This document shows positions 33,397 to 45,655 of a stretch of 64,000 nucleotides of DNA, in pieces (the first letter of the stretch is position 1; each line of letters starts with the position of its first letter). A program made the position numbers and the translations under genes. Source of the stretch: Rhizopus arrhizus (taxonomy: Eukaryota; Mucoromycota; Mucoromycetes; Mucorales; Rhizopodaceae); NCBI GenBank assembly GCA_024220505.1, contig JAKZZE010000004.1:372001-436000 (forward strand), given 5' to 3'. The notes beneath the pieces were generated by a model, which saw only the letters and a program-made list of their open reading frames with translations, was not told the origin of the DNA and made no database searches.

Positions 33397-35557
33397 TTAT
33401 TGATGGATAGATTTTGCCATATTTTTCAAATAAACAAAATCAGCAATAAGTGCCGTTTCTTCTTCAATCAACTTGAACACACTCAACATGTCTTCATCCT
33501 GTCGTTTCAGCAGCATGATTGCCTTTTCTCGGACACCCTCTGATTCTTCACTGAGGACTGCAATCAACAAGCAGACACGTTGAAGGATAAAGAGGCCAGC
33601 GTTCAATCGTCTGATATAAAAATCGGCTTCGTATTCTTCATAATCTTCTGGGCTTAAAGAACGTTGAGCCTCTGCAAGCTCTTGCTTGACTTGATTGTCC
33701 TTCTTTTCATACTGATCCTTCATTTCAATCAAGCGATCTACTTTTTCATAGTCATCTTCAGTGAACTTCAGTATCACTCTCATTCTCTGTACGTCTTCTT
33801 GTCTCAAGTTTCTTAATAAAGATAAAATAATACAAGTAATGTGCTCTATCATCATGTTTAGGTACACAAATAAAACTCGGCGTGTTCTTACCTTCATCTT
33901 CGGATTCATTAAAAGCACTGCTGTGAGACTTTTTCAACTTTTTATTACCCTTTTTCAAACAGTGATCAATTCACTGTGTTCTAAAGTATATTCTATTTAC
34001 CTTGCCCATAAATAAAGGAAAAAGATATTTTAAACCAGAAACATCTACGAACCGCAAACATCTCTCTCTGCCTTCTTCGCCGCTGAGTGCATAATTTAAT
34101 ACCTTGACTGCACGGATACGTGACAATGTTTTCTCTCTATCCAACGCTGGTTAGTTTCGATAGAAGCACATGAAGTCTGTAGACATACTTTAACATGATC
34201 ACCATCAGTTCAATACCTTCAGCTTCTAAAAATCTATTCTTATTTTCAATTTCATTTAAAAGAGAGCACATGGAGTTGAAAAAGTTTTCAACCATTTCTG
34301 ATTCATCCTCAGAAGAAGCATCTTTGCGTCTATAGATCTATTCAGAGCATAAGCATCTTGATAGCAAAGTAAGCATCTACTTACAGAAAGAGCTCTCAAG
34401 AGGACATCCACACCATCCAATTCACCTACTTTTAAACGAATATCTAACAGACAGATGAGCACATGTGAAAATCGCAACAAGTAAATATCAACCTCTGTTT
34501 TCTTGTAAAAGAATGGATAATATTTCACTGGCATAAGCTATATTGGCATCAAAGCTCTTGGATTGGATTCGATTTAGCAACCAAGAAAGCGCGTCTGTTT
34601 TTAACGCGATGGTTTCGGCATATTTGGGATCTAAAGACATGATATTTTCAAAGATACCCAATGTCTTGAAGACACCTTGACGATCTGCTTCCTCCTTTTC
34701 ATCCAATCGATTCAGGTTTTGTACCAGCAATTGTAACAATTCATTTTCGAGCTAAACTAAACATCAATCACTCACATCCACAGGGCTTTTTCATTATTAT
34801 TACCATGGATTCAACCAACGTTTTTAAAGCTTCTTGCACCTGTTCTGATCTTTCCAAATCATCCTCTGTCGTTCCAACATCTTCATCAATCAATTCATTC
34901 ACAAGATCAATCGTATCAATCGCAATATCTGTATTTTCATGACCGATCAGGGACAGCAAGGAAGACACGGTGCCCAACTTGACCAGGTGTGGGTAAAGCT
35001 CGGGTGCCTCGGTCAGACACAGCAAATTCTTGATTTCTTCGTCCAGGTCTGCTTCTGACTCCATAAACTTTTCGGGTTGTTCAGCATATCGAACCCGCAT
35101 CTCTTGGTTCTTGCTGATGGCCTTTTCAAACTTCAAAATCATCTTTTTCACACTGTTGGCTGTCAATGCCTCTGTCTGTCAAGAAGCGATTAGGTTAGAT
35201 AGCAAAACAAGATGGGATTACCTCTTCGGCGTCATACTGATCCACAAGGTCTAGAATATCCGTTTGCTCACTTGTCAAACCACCGCCAAAAAATCGACCG
35301 CCTTCTTCATCGTCTTCTACTGGATCAAACGATGCTTCTTCTTCTTCTGCTGGCTCGTTTGGCTGATGTCTCTTTTGAGAAGGCTCTCCTTCTTCTTCTG
35401 TGTCTTTGAATTTATCAAAGAAATCCATAGACGGTGTGGAAGGCATCTTTCGTTTATTGCGACCTGTTGGAATCGCTGGAATCTAAAGTACACGTCTGTC
35501 AGTTTTTCACAGCTTGTTGTCGTTTATTATTACCTTGAAAATTTCGTCAATATTCAT
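33397..35557 (-). CDS. CTNNBL1: Beta-catenin-like protein 1 (CTNNBL1)
   Basis: Several exons over 2.2 kb. The first codes MNIDEIFK, joined to IPAIPTGRNKRK and then a segment with SMDFFDKFKDTEEEG. Armadillo-like helices follow (EIKNLLCLTEAPELYPHLVK, VSSLLSLIGHENTDIAIDTI). The conserved C-terminal region has EHITCIILSLLRNL, FTEDDYEKVDRL and EDYEEYEADFYIRRLNAGLF, characteristic of CTNNBL1. The protein associates with the PRP19/CDC5L complex of the spliceosome and binds NLS-like peptides. Exon borders of the middle part were not all resolved. The start codon is about 114 bp from that of the divergent CWC21 gene, also a spliceosomal protein. Confidence 0.92.
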
Positions 35558-35671
35558 TCGTGTTGTTTGGGATGTATGCAAGTAAAGAAAAAAATAAAAA
35601 ATAAAATGCGTGTTGACGTGACTCTTTTCTTTTTCTTTTTTTCTTTTTCTTTTTTTTTCAAAAAAATAAAA

Positions 35672-36868
35672 ATGTATAACGGAATTGGTTTAAGCACACC
35701 AAGAGGATCTGGTAAGAAACTTCATGTGAAAAAAAAGGGGGGGATTTTTGTATTCACTTTAAAATAGGTACAAACGGCCATGTCAGTCGAAATCTTTCGT
35801 TTGTTAAACCTCCTCCTCAAAGAAAAGATCACACGGTTAATGAAACAGGTCCAAAGTGGAAAAAAGCAAATGCTGCCATCTTGGAGCATGATAGAAAAAG
35901 ACAGGTGGAAGTGAAATGTATGGAACTTCGAATCAAACTTGAAGATGAAGGGTAAATGAATAGGATGCAATATAAAAGCTAAAAACCTTTTTATTCTAGA
36001 ATGGGAGATGAAGAAATTGAAGAAAAGATTGAAGAATTAAGAACTGACTTATTAAAACAGCATCAAGAGATTGATGCTAAAAAGTAATTAAAAAAAAAAA
36101 AAAGAAAAAAGAAAAAGAAAGACCAACATTGTTTCTGGTAGATTAAAAGAACATGACGTACATCAGTTGGCCGCAGCCAAAGAAAAAGATTTGGAAAAGA
36201 TGAAACGAGCTCTGAGAATAAAAGATGGGCATGTCGAAGGTGCTGCGTTTGATCGTGAGCTGCAAGAAAAGTTGAGACTGGAAAGAATTCAAAACAAGGC
36301 AGCCGCTCTTGAGCTTCAGCAGAGAAGGACAGAAGAGAACAGAAGGAGAAGAGAGAGTGCTTCGGTCAGGAAGAGATCGTCGAGTCCTGCTCGTAAAAGA
36401 AAGAGATCACCAAGTCCTGTAAGAAGAAGACGTAGTACGAGTGTCAGTAGCAAGAGTAGATCTCCAGTCCGCAGAAGACGATCTCCTAGTGAAGAAAGTA
36501 GCCGTAGTCGAAGCAGCGTCAGCAGCAGATCTCCTAGCCCAGTCCGCAGAAGAAGATCGCCCAGCCCTCCTATCCGTCGAAGACGATCTCCTAGTGAAAG
36601 CAGAAGCCCAGTTCGTAGAAGAAGATCCCCTAGTGAAAGCAGAAGCCCAGTTCGTAGAAGAAGATCCCCTAGTGAAAGCAGAAGCCCAGTTCGTAGAAGA
36701 AGATCTAGTGAAAGCAGAAGCCCAGTTCGTAGAAGACGATCCCCTAGTGAAAGCAGAAGCCCGGTTCGTAGAAGACGATCTCCTAGTGAGAGTCCTGTTC
36801 GTAAAAGAACAAGATCTTACTCTGATGAGAGTCGTTCTAGAAGCAGATCTTACTCGAACAGTCCATAA
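35672..36868 (+). CDS. CWC21: CWC21/SRRM2-type spliceosome protein with RS repeats
   Basis: Four exons (35672-35711, 35768-35951, 36000-36083, 36142-36868) keep frame and give 344 aa. The N-terminus MYNGIGLSTPRGSG with TNGHVSRNLSFVK is the diagnostic CWC21/SRm300 start. The cwf21 helix follows (HDRKRQVEVKCMELRIKLED, then EEIEEKIEELR). A charged helical linker leads to an RS domain of about 120 residues built from SRSPVRRRRSPSE units. In yeast CWC21 binds PRP8 and SNU114 in the activated spliceosome. This protein is longer than yeast CWC21 and closer to a short SRRM2. Confidence 0.92.
36585..36790 (+). repeat. In-frame RS-repeat tandem array
   Basis: About five near-identical units of 39-42 nt encode SESRSPVRRRRSP. 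One unit has lost a codon pair (SPSE to SSE). Third-position differences are few, so the array expanded recently. Unit number is likely variable between strains. Confidence 0.9.
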
Positions 36869-37020
36869 ATAAATTATTTGCTATTTTGTTCGGTCATAAT
36901 GTCATATTTATTTTTCAAAAAAAAAAGAAGGGTAATGGGAAAGAGAGTGGAGAACAAAAAAAAAAAAAAAAAAAGATGCAAAAAAAGGAGAGAGAGAGTA
37001 CAATGATATATAAGAATGAT

Positions 37021-38061
37021 TTAACTTCTATCACCCACAACTGAAGTAGAAGTAAAAGTGGTTTCTAAAGGAGCAAGATGACAAACAGGTGTTGTATTTT
37101 TATCTTCGATAGGTTCATTAGCTGATAAACCAATCATGAAACCCAATTGTTTAGTGAATTCATGAATAGATTCTGTAAAATAATATCCATTCGTAAAGCT
37201 ATTGTGCTGTGCTAGACTTCTTGCCCACTCGCTGACAGAATCGGGACTATAAATTTCACCTTCACGTAATTTAGAGCTAGTGGATTGAATAGCGGTTTTC
37301 CAAAATTCGTTTAATTGCTGATATAAATTTCGTTGCAGTGCATTATGTTCTAGAGAGAAGATGAGTCAATTTGTTGTGTCGTCATCATCATTACCTTCAT
37401 TATCCCAAGTAGGTAGTCTGTGAGCAATATGTGTTGCGTAATCAAGGAAGGTAAAGCAAGTTGTAGGGAATACTTGTGTTGATGTAAAATGATTTGTGTA
37501 CTGAATCAGTGTATCCTTTTTATAATAATATGAGTCAACAACAATAATAATAAAAGAAGAATGACTTACGATTAAATTCAACAGTGGTTCTCTTACTCTC
37601 GAAAACGTATAATCATCTCTTCCTGGACCATGCTTATTAAATGGGAAACTGTGAATAAATTTCTTTTCCATTTCGATCAATACATTCATGGCTGATGAAA
37701 TAGTGGGTTCTGGAATATATGTCATCACATCTCGTATCAGTCCAGGTTGTTTGATTAAAAAGTGTTGAATGACATCAATTAAAGCTTCTTTATCCATATT
37801 TTCTATTTCATGTTTAATATTTTTATCATCACTTCCCTTTCTCTTTACCTAAAATAGATATTCTAGCCGTTCTCTTTTGAATAGATAGCTTATGTTTCTT
37901 TAAATCTTTTTTATTCAGTTTGTATAAAGGTTTTTGAATGTCGTCCATTTCTTCATCTTCTGAATTACGACGCTTACGACCTATTCTATTTGGTTAGCAA
38001 ATCATTTTAATTTTCTCTTTAATTTACCTTTAGTTAATTCGTATTTATTTAAATTATGCAT
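37021..38061 (-). CDS. STS1: CUT8/STS1 proteasome tethering factor
   Basis: About five exons. It starts MHNLNKYELTKG (38061-38028), followed by a basic NLS-like exon (RKRRNSED, KLNKKDLKKHKLSIQKR). The CUT8 domain then reads LIDVIQHFLIKQPGL, YIPEPTISSAM, FPFNKHGPGRDDYTFSRVRE, and FPTTCFTFLDYATHIAHRLP. The last exon carries LYQQLNEFWKTAI and extends to the stop at 37021-37023. The family anchors the 26S proteasome at the nuclear envelope. Introns of roughly 45-70 nt have GT-AG ends and keep frame where checked. The next genes are far away on the left side of the intergenic region. Confidence 0.88.
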
Positions 38062-38089
38062 CTTTTTTTTTGTTATTATTATTAAAAGG

Positions 38090-40180
38090 AAAGGGTTGAA
38101 AAGAGAAAAGAAAATGAAAAAGAAAAATAAAAAAAATAAAAACAAAAAAAAAAAACTAAAACCGCAGCCCGGATATGAAAAAGGATCAAATAGTCACGGA
38201 TCTTACGAATCCTAATTTCTTTAACCAATCAAACGAGAAGAGGAAATTTTTTAGCTGAGATTTTAATAAAAGAGACAAAAGTTATAAACCCTTTTTGATC
38301 CAAAACGAATCAAAACTCCTCTGCTGGATGAATAGAGGATGTTGTAGAATGAAATATGGGTTCATTAGTAGTAGTGACATAATAACATGATTTACTTGTA
38401 ATTCAATTGTTGCAAGTTGAATGAAATTTATATGGAAATCAGGTACAAAATACAATGTACTACTGCCAACTCCTTATAAAAGCCCTATTGAACAATATTC
38501 TCCTTTTTCACACGTGGGAATGTAATCGGAAGACTACGGTAGATAAAGAAAAAAAAATTACATTGCATTGTTTGCATCTCCTTATTCCCCCCCCCACTCC
38601 TTCCTTGACTACAATCCATTCTCCGCCTTTATTTTTAGGGACAAGTGACAATCATGATAGAATGAAGCCACTTTAGAATGTGGCGAATTTTCCTTTATTA
38701 TTTTGATATTCATTGGAAATGAGAACCTTTTTTTGAAAGCAAAAAAAAAAAAAAAAAAAAATCTTATTAGACAATGGGTCCCTTTGTTTTAATGTCAGAT
38801 AAAAAAAGAAAGGTGGCATGAGTTTTTTTTCTTGATTGAGACTACTCTAAATTCTTTTTGAGTTAAAGACAATTATGATTCTTGTTTCTAAACAGTTTCA
38901 ATACATGAAATGAATCATCTAACGTATCATACCCACACAGATAACGAAATCAACTTTTGAAAGTGAAAGATTGGATCACAATAAATAGAGTGTTTTCATT
39001 TTAAATTCAGACAAAGCAAACATGATTTCAGACGAGGATAGTTATTTGAGACAACAGGAAAGCTGTTTTCAAGCATATCAAACATTGGAGTGTATCAATC
39101 ATGCAACGCGTCTTCATCTCATATTAAATATATTTACCAGTAAAATCAAAGCTTTTAAGAAAATTCATCTTTGTATTTGTCAATACCAACTCTTAAGAAT
39201 CGATGGACCAACATGCCATGAAGATGACTAAATGAGTAAACATTCCCACTTACTCTCACAAAAGAAGCATTATAAGCTCAACAAACCTAACAAAAAAAAA
39301 TACAAGTGATGTAACCAAAAGCATTCAACATGGTGTTGTATTTCAAACCTATAAGATTTTAACACACAATAGGTGTGTAGCAGGACAAAGAAAACGACAA
39401 GGACATCAAGACTATGAAAAAAAAGAGAGAGAGATTGAAACAGATGGACTGCCAGTTAAAACGATCAAAAGAAGGATAAGGACATTCACTCTATCATTTA
39501 CCCTGCTTTCATTCGTTTTTACAATCAACCTCTTGCTGGCTTCGTTTCCACACCAATTGAGAAAGACAGAGAATGAATGCAAAAGTTTGCTACTATTTTA
39601 TTGAATGGTAGAAATAAAGAGTGCATGAAGGACTTGTGTCCAGTGAAGGTCTCGGACGAAAAGCATACCAGCAGTCGATTCGATGGTAAAACCTGCTGTA
39701 TTCTTTGAATGAAAGATTGAAATGCAAGTGGAAACATTCCATCATTTTCTCGTCTTGAGGGATAAATGAAGACTGTCTATTGAGTTTACACCAGGAAATT
39801 GTCATGGCAAATACAGTTTCATCTTTACAGGTGAATTCAAAAGGGAAAAGTGGTGCTAAGGCTCTCTTGATCCGATTTGGAACAAGAGCATTCAAGAAAT
39901 CAGTCCAGTGACTTTTATTCCAGTCAACATCCAACTGTATTCGTATGTTGTCAACAAGAGAGGTCTGATGTTTTGACTGTAAAGAGTGTTTGTGTCATGT
40001 TCTTTGTGGGATCGAGATCAAGTCGACTAGACAATGGTCACAACCCAATAATCCATGGACAAAGTCGGGATATGAATACACACCCTGAATCCAATCCGCC
40101 AATCAAAAAAAGTGAACCCTTGAGAGAAATGATTCGATTTATTATGTACACAATGAAAAAGTAAGTCTATACAAAAAGAT
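38090..40180. other. 2-kb gene-poor stretch upstream of CUT8
   Basis: It contains poly-A tracts (38130-38160, 38740-38760) and no certain gene. One minus-strand segment, 39967-39593, is open for about 125 codons beginning after a CAG and reads NIRIQLDVDWNKSHWTDFLN, with balanced composition and no low-complexity. It could be a terminal exon of an unrecognised gene, but I found no in-frame start. An ORF at 39022-39231 shows no features. Confidence 0.4.
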
Positions 40181-40182
40181 GC

Positions 40183-40725
40183 TCAATTAAAGATGGGGAA
40201 AATAGAATGAAGAGGTGGTAGATGAGAGATGGGAGGTAAAACACGAGCTTGAGGGGGTCTATCTAACAGATCCAAGAGACTGGTGGGAGGAGAGGCCAGG
40301 CTGAGTGATTTGGGTTCGGTTAGGGTGGTGGTAGGAAGGAGAGTGGGAGATGGATCGGGAGTGAGGATTGTGTCTTGTGAGAAATGTGAACTGGCAGAGA
40401 GAGCAGGTGAAGGAGGTAGAGAACGAAGAGTGGGTGGATGGTGTTGGATGATTTTGGTTTTTGTCTTGCGCACTCTTTTCTTATTTGAAGTATGAATACG
40501 AACATGACGAGTGAGTTCATCTGAACGAGAGAATCGCTTGGAACAACCAGGAAAGTTACAAGGATGAGGTTTCTCTCCAGTGTGAGTACGGATATGACGA
40601 GTTTGATGTTCGAGTCGATAAAATGATTTAGGACACATAGGACACTTGTAAGGTCTTGGAATATTAGCCTTATCGACAGGTGCGATAGGTTTCTTTTCTA
40701 TTTGAATGAGAGATGAGGTGGACAT
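40183..40725 (-). CDS. MIG1: MIG1/CreA-type C2H2 zinc-finger repressor
   Basis: 180 aa, single exon. Two adjacent C2H2 fingers occupy residues 24-80: [21 protein letters not shown], the TGEKPH linker, then [29 protein letters not shown] and SRSDELTRH are the recognition helices of the CreA/Mig1 family, which bind GC boxes such as SYGGRG with flanking AT to repress genes in glucose. A basic stretch follows, then a Pro/Ser/Thr-rich tail. It is much shorter than ascomycete CreA. GTGGGG words at about 40761 and 40943 in its own promoter are compatible with autoregulation but are weak evidence. Confidence 0.88.
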   Translation of the reverse strand: MSTSSLIQIEKKPIAPVDKANIPRPYKCPMCPKSFYRLEHQTRHIRTHTGEKPHPCNFPGCSKRFSRSDELTRHVRIHTSNKKRVRKTKTKIIQHHPPTLRSLPPSPALSASSHFSQDTILTPDPSPTLLPTTTLTEPKSLSLASPPTSLLDLLDRPPQARVLPPISHLPPLHSIFPIFN

Positions 40726-41124
40726 GATAGAAAATGTGAAAGAAAAGGAGGAGAAGGGAAAGGGTGGGGGGGTTTATATATCATTATGATCAATCAAGAT
40801 AGGGGGGGGAGAATTGACATTGGGGGAGAGAGAGGGGGGAAATAAATCTCCAGTGGTATCCGAAAAAGATGAAAAGCGATAACCGAAAAAGGAAATTGAT
40901 GTTCTATTTCACACGCAACGCTTTATCATCCCTATTAACATGTGGGGTAAAAAGCAACGAGTGTGAATTATTCAAGTCTACATCCCAAGCCAATGATCAT
41001 ACCCATTCATCAACAAAGCTGACTCTGTTTTGTAAATAAAACTGATTCACACGTGAATAACCGTTGATTTCCCTATTTTAACCGGATATGCATCCCATAC
41101 TGACTTTTTTTTTTATTTTCTTTC

Positions 41125-43446
41125 ATGTTAAAATTCACGCCTTTTAACTCTGCTGTAGACGCTTCCTTTTGGCAAGCACTTTTATCAAAAAAGTTGAATT
41201 TATTTAAACTTTCTCAAGAAGCACAAACTATTTATGGTCACTATTTACCTAATCAAAAAGTATTGAATGAGCAAGGAGAAAGAATAGTTATGCAAAGTCA
41301 TCTTTCTATTCCTTCTAATGGTTTTGAACCTTCAAGGTAATAGTCAAGAACAAGTTGTTTATATTTTAAAGTGGATCATTTTCAGGTAATTTGATCAACA
41401 CAAACACGATTGAAGAATTTCAAAGATTGGATAAAAACCAATTATTTCAACAAGCAGCAGAAAAAGTAAGAAGGGTGGAAATGCCTACTGGTTGCTCATC
41501 TTTCTTTTTTTAGGTCATAAAAGCAGTAGAATCTGGAGAGGCCTTAAAGAATCCAAACAGTCTACTTTCTTTCTTGTTGATTACTTTTGCAGACTTGAAG
41601 AAATATAAATTTTATTATTGGTTTGCTTTTCCTGCCATCATTCCTCAGCAAGACTCTTGGCAATCCATTCGACAAGTCGATCTTGGCACACAAGAGGTAA
41701 TCCATATTATTTAAAAAACAAGCAAACTTATCAAAATAGTCTTTGGATTTACATCAAGCTTATCAATCATGGGCTCATCAAGATTATTTTTTTTTAATTG
41801 AAAAAGGAAATTTGGGTCAGATACGGTTATCAACTATCGATCAATACAAAAAAGATTCAAATGATGTACATAGAATGATACTCCATCGATTGAAACTAAT
41901 TGAATTCTAGTTATTTGCCTTTCTGGATCCTTCATCCATCAAAGGTTCACCTGGTTGGCCCCTAAGGAATTTACTTTATTTGATTCATACCCTATTTGGT
42001 CAAAGAACAGTCAAGGTGGTATGTTATCGTCAGGAAGATTCTTATCTGATCGAAACTTCTTTACCTGAACATGCCTACAGTCATCCTAAATCAGTCGGAT
42101 GGGAAAGAAACATTCAAGGTAAATTAGGTCCAAGGGTGGCAGATTTAGGCCCAATGATGGATCCTATCAGGTAAAAAAACAAAAAAGAGAGTTTACCTGT
42201 CAACCCTGGTTCATCATTCTGTAGATTGGCTGATACTGCGATCGATCTCAATTTGAAATTGATGCGTTGGAGATTATTACCTGAACTTGATTTAGAACGC
42301 GTCAAACAGACAAAGTGTCTTTTGTTAGGTGCGGGTACTTTGGGTTGTTTTGTTGCTCGATGTCTTATCGTAAGTTATCTTTACTCTAATTCAATCCAAC
42401 ACTTTATCTCTCTTTAGGGTTGGGGTGTACAGCATATCTCATTCGTAGACAGCGGAAATGTCTCATTCTCAAATCCTGTCCGTCAACCACTCTATCAATT
42501 TACAGATGCACTTCACGGTGGATTACCCAAGGCAGAGACTGCTGCCAATCAACTCAAGTCCATTCAACCCACGATTGTATCCAAAGGTTATCCACTCTCT
42601 ATTCCTATGCCCGGACACGATCACTATCCTTCTCTGGACGCACTTCAGCAGGACATCAACACCCTTTCTGATTTAATCCGTGAACATGACGTGATCTTTT
42701 TATTAACAGACAGTCGTGAAAGTCGTTGGTTACCTACCCTTCTTGGTACCAAATTCAACAAGTGTGTGATCAATAGCGCATTAGGATTTGATAGCTATCT
42801 TGTCATGAGACATGGTACTCGTCTGAATCAATTGGGTTGTTATTTCTGTAATGATATCGTTGCTCCTACTGACGTATGGTAATCATTCCTCATCCCCTTT
42901 CCCTCCATCACTCATCCTTCATCTAGTCACTGACCGATCGTACCCTCGATCAGCAGTGTACCGTCACCCGACCCGGATTAGCTCCCATCGCAGGCGCACT
43001 TGCCGTCGAGCTCATGGTCTCCTTGATTCAGCATCCAAAAGGGTAAACGGACCCCCCCCCAATCGAGTTGTACTGACATTTCGTAATAGAGTGGATGCTG
43101 GCCCAGACACGACACAAACCCAATCTCCTTCTTCCATCCTCGGTCTTCTTCCTCATCAAATCCGTGGTTTCCTGGGTCAATTCAACAATATGTTGATTGT
43201 CGGCCAGGCCTATGATAAATGCACAGCATGTTCAGAAAAGGTAGATTGGACACAGATTTTGACCTTATTTGCTTATGATTCCAATAGATTGTGAGTGCGT
43301 ATGACAAGGAACCTTTAGCATTTGTCAAAAAGGTCTTGCAAGATCCTATCCATCTGGAGGACATCACTGGCTTGGCGGAATTGAAAGCAGAAAGTGAAGC
43401 CTTGCTGCTGAATGATGATTGGGCCGAAGAAGAGGATGATTTTTAA
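41125..43446 (+). CDS. ATG7: Autophagy E1-like enzyme ATG7
   Basis: Multi-exon gene; the first exon starts [20 protein letters not shown], typical of ATG7 N-termini. The N-terminal domain continues over at least four exons to [17 protein letters not shown]. The E1 adenylation domain has [17 protein letters not shown] (ATP loop), [15 protein letters not shown] and [12 protein letters not shown]. The catalytic Cys lies in [10 protein letters not shown], followed by the [10 protein letters not shown] segment and CTACSE (zinc-site cysteines). The acidic C-terminus [10 protein letters not shown] ends at 43446. ATG7 activates ATG8 and ATG12 for lipidation and conjugation. Exon borders were not all traced; each visible junction has GT-AG ends. 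Confidence 0.95.
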
Positions 43447-43984
43447 CCTTTTTTTTTTTGATTATGTAAGTCTTGGTTTTAGGCGGGAAAAGAACACATT
43501 CCCCTGTGTTTTCCAGTTTATTCTTTTTTTGTCCAACTTTGCCCCACAAAATAAAAATAAAAAAAACCTGCAGTGAGACAAAAAGAAAGGTGGAGTGCTT
43601 TTTGATAGATACCAAAAAGCCGCGTATCAATTGAATTCAAGATCACACCATGCATTGCTTTTCTTTGGGGAGTTGGGGGGAGAAAAAAAGTCTTGCCACT
43701 TTTCAGGGTTTCGGAAAAGGTCGTAAAAGAAAAAAAAAGAGTTTATCAGATTTATGCTTGACGTCAGATGCCATTTTATAATGAACATGAAATCTACTTA
43801 AAAACATTCATTTGTTGGGATCATTCGATAGATCTAAATGATAATCTTCCACTTCACAGTCGCCCCCGTTTTTAGCAGCAGATCTTATTCATTCTCCAAA
43901 GGTCTCATCTTTTCTGAAATTGAGCAGAGTCAAAGTAATTGAACGTAAACCAAAGCAATTTATTTATATAAACCAATTCTTTTT

Positions 43985-45373
43985 CTATTGTGAATCATTC
44001 ATGATCACCACCTTGACCGTTCCTTCTCTTCCTTCTTTCACATGTTTGAATGCTTCAAGTGCATCTTTAAATGGATATCTGTGTGTGATTAATCGTTTCA
44101 AGTCAATCCTTCCTGAACTGAGCATTTCGACAGCGGTTGGGTATGTCTGTGATCAGCGTATGTTAGATACAACTCTCCACAGCTTACACACTAACTACTT
44201 ACGTGACAATATCTCATGACACCTCTCACGTCCACTTCTCTAGCAGATATATCGGCTACCGAAAGAGATTGAACAGAAGCACCCATACCCACCAGCACGA
44301 TACATCCACTGTTTTTAACAAGCTAACAAACATCATCAACATCCATCCATCTCTTCCTTTTCACTTACATAGACAGCCATCTGAACACACACCTCTGCTC
44401 CTGTACAATCAAACACGACTCGAACAGGTTGAAATCCAGAGGAAGTGATCTTTTCGGCTTCTTCTTTAGCAAAATCATTACTGTCTTGATCCAATCGTCG
44501 TGCTCCTGTCAGATGGATGACTTCATCCGCACAATATTCTTTAGCAAATGCCAGTCTTGCAGGATCTCTATCTACTCTCTTCGTTGGCATCTGTCTCTTT
44601 AATTTTTATTTATTTATACCTGCGATCGTGACGTGAGAAGCACCGGCTGCCTTGGCAGCAGCAGCCGTCAAAAGACCCACTGGACCCGCACCAAACACAA
44701 ACACGCGATCACCTAGTTTGACACCGCCTCGTCTTGACGCGTGAATACCTACCGACAAGGGCTCGATCAAGGCGCCTTCCTCAAGCGAAACATGATCAGG
44801 CAATCTAATGGAAAGAGATCAATCGACTGATAAACACAGGTATCTCGCTTTACTTGTAGCAGAAATCAGCAGCGTGTTTATAATAGTTGCATAGCGTGCC
44901 ATCATAAGGAGGTGTGGCCGCAAAGGCCATGTCGGGACAGAGGTTATACATGCCCAATTTGCACATCTCACATACGCGACAGGGCACACCGGGCTCGAGA
45001 GCGACACGATCCCCTACCTTGAGAGAGGTCACATCGTCTGCCACAGACACAACCACACCCGAAGATTCGTGTCCTAAAACCATCGGCTTTTCACACACAA
45101 AGTGGCCGATACGACCGTGTGTCCAGTAGTGAACGTCGGAACCGCAAATGCCAGTGGCTCGAATGTTCACAATGACCTCTACATGCGCCCTGTCAATCAA
45201 CGCTCCCCAAACGGGATGCATTCACTTACCTCCTGGACCGGGTGTAGGCATCGGTCTTGGTTCCTAATGAAAACATCAGAAAACGTTCTTTTTTTATGCA
45301 TGAAAAACTTTACAAATGAAATTTCATTGATTTTTTGAAGCACAAAGGAGGTGTTTTCTTGAGCAAGTGACAT
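43985..45373 (-). CDS. Zinc-dependent polyol dehydrogenase (sorbitol/xylitol type)
   Basis: Medium-chain dehydrogenase with several exons. It starts [17 protein letters not shown] (45373). Catalytic zinc ligands are Cys in [10 protein letters not shown] and His-Glu in LGHESSG. Four structural-zinc cysteines lie in [15 protein letters not shown]. The nucleotide-binding glycines are in [10 protein letters not shown]. Later exons include [15 protein letters not shown], and the C-terminal exon ends KVVIMNDSQ at 43985. It oxidises polyols such as xylitol or sorbitol with NAD; the exact substrate is open, and L-arabinitol 4-dehydrogenase is possible. The join between the first two short exons and the zinc-domain exon near 45190-45260 did not resolve to a clean frame. 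About 280 bp separate it from the divergent SR-protein gene. Confidence 0.88.
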
Positions 45374-45655
45374 GTTTTGTATCCAGTGGAAGAAGAGTAG
45401 AAAGAAAAAAAAATGATAAACAAACCGTCTTTTATAGTCGTGTGTAAAATAAAAACTAATCGGAACAATATTCCTCTTTTGGAAACCATTTGGCTTTTAC
45501 TCCATTTGGCTTACAACACGGAGAAAAAAAAAGAGGGGGCAAGAGATTGAAGCTCCACTAGGCTATGTTTCACACCCTCTTATTCACTGATGACGCATGT
45601 GTGGCTTTTTTTTTAGCGTCCACCTCATTTTCAATTCCTCCTTTTTCTCACACTC

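Noticed and set aside
39877..40164. 95-aa plus-strand ORF beginning with TTG
   Set aside because: No ATG, no recognisable feature, and overlapped by a better minus-strand candidate.
40740..41100. MIG1 autoregulatory sites
   Set aside because: GTGGGG words are too short and frequent in G-rich DNA to be called sites without binding data.
44850..45221. Alternative start [15 protein letters not shown] for the polyol dehydrogenase
   Set aside because: Its first residues are read from an intron-like sequence after GTAAGT; the family needs the upstream segment ending in PTPGPG.
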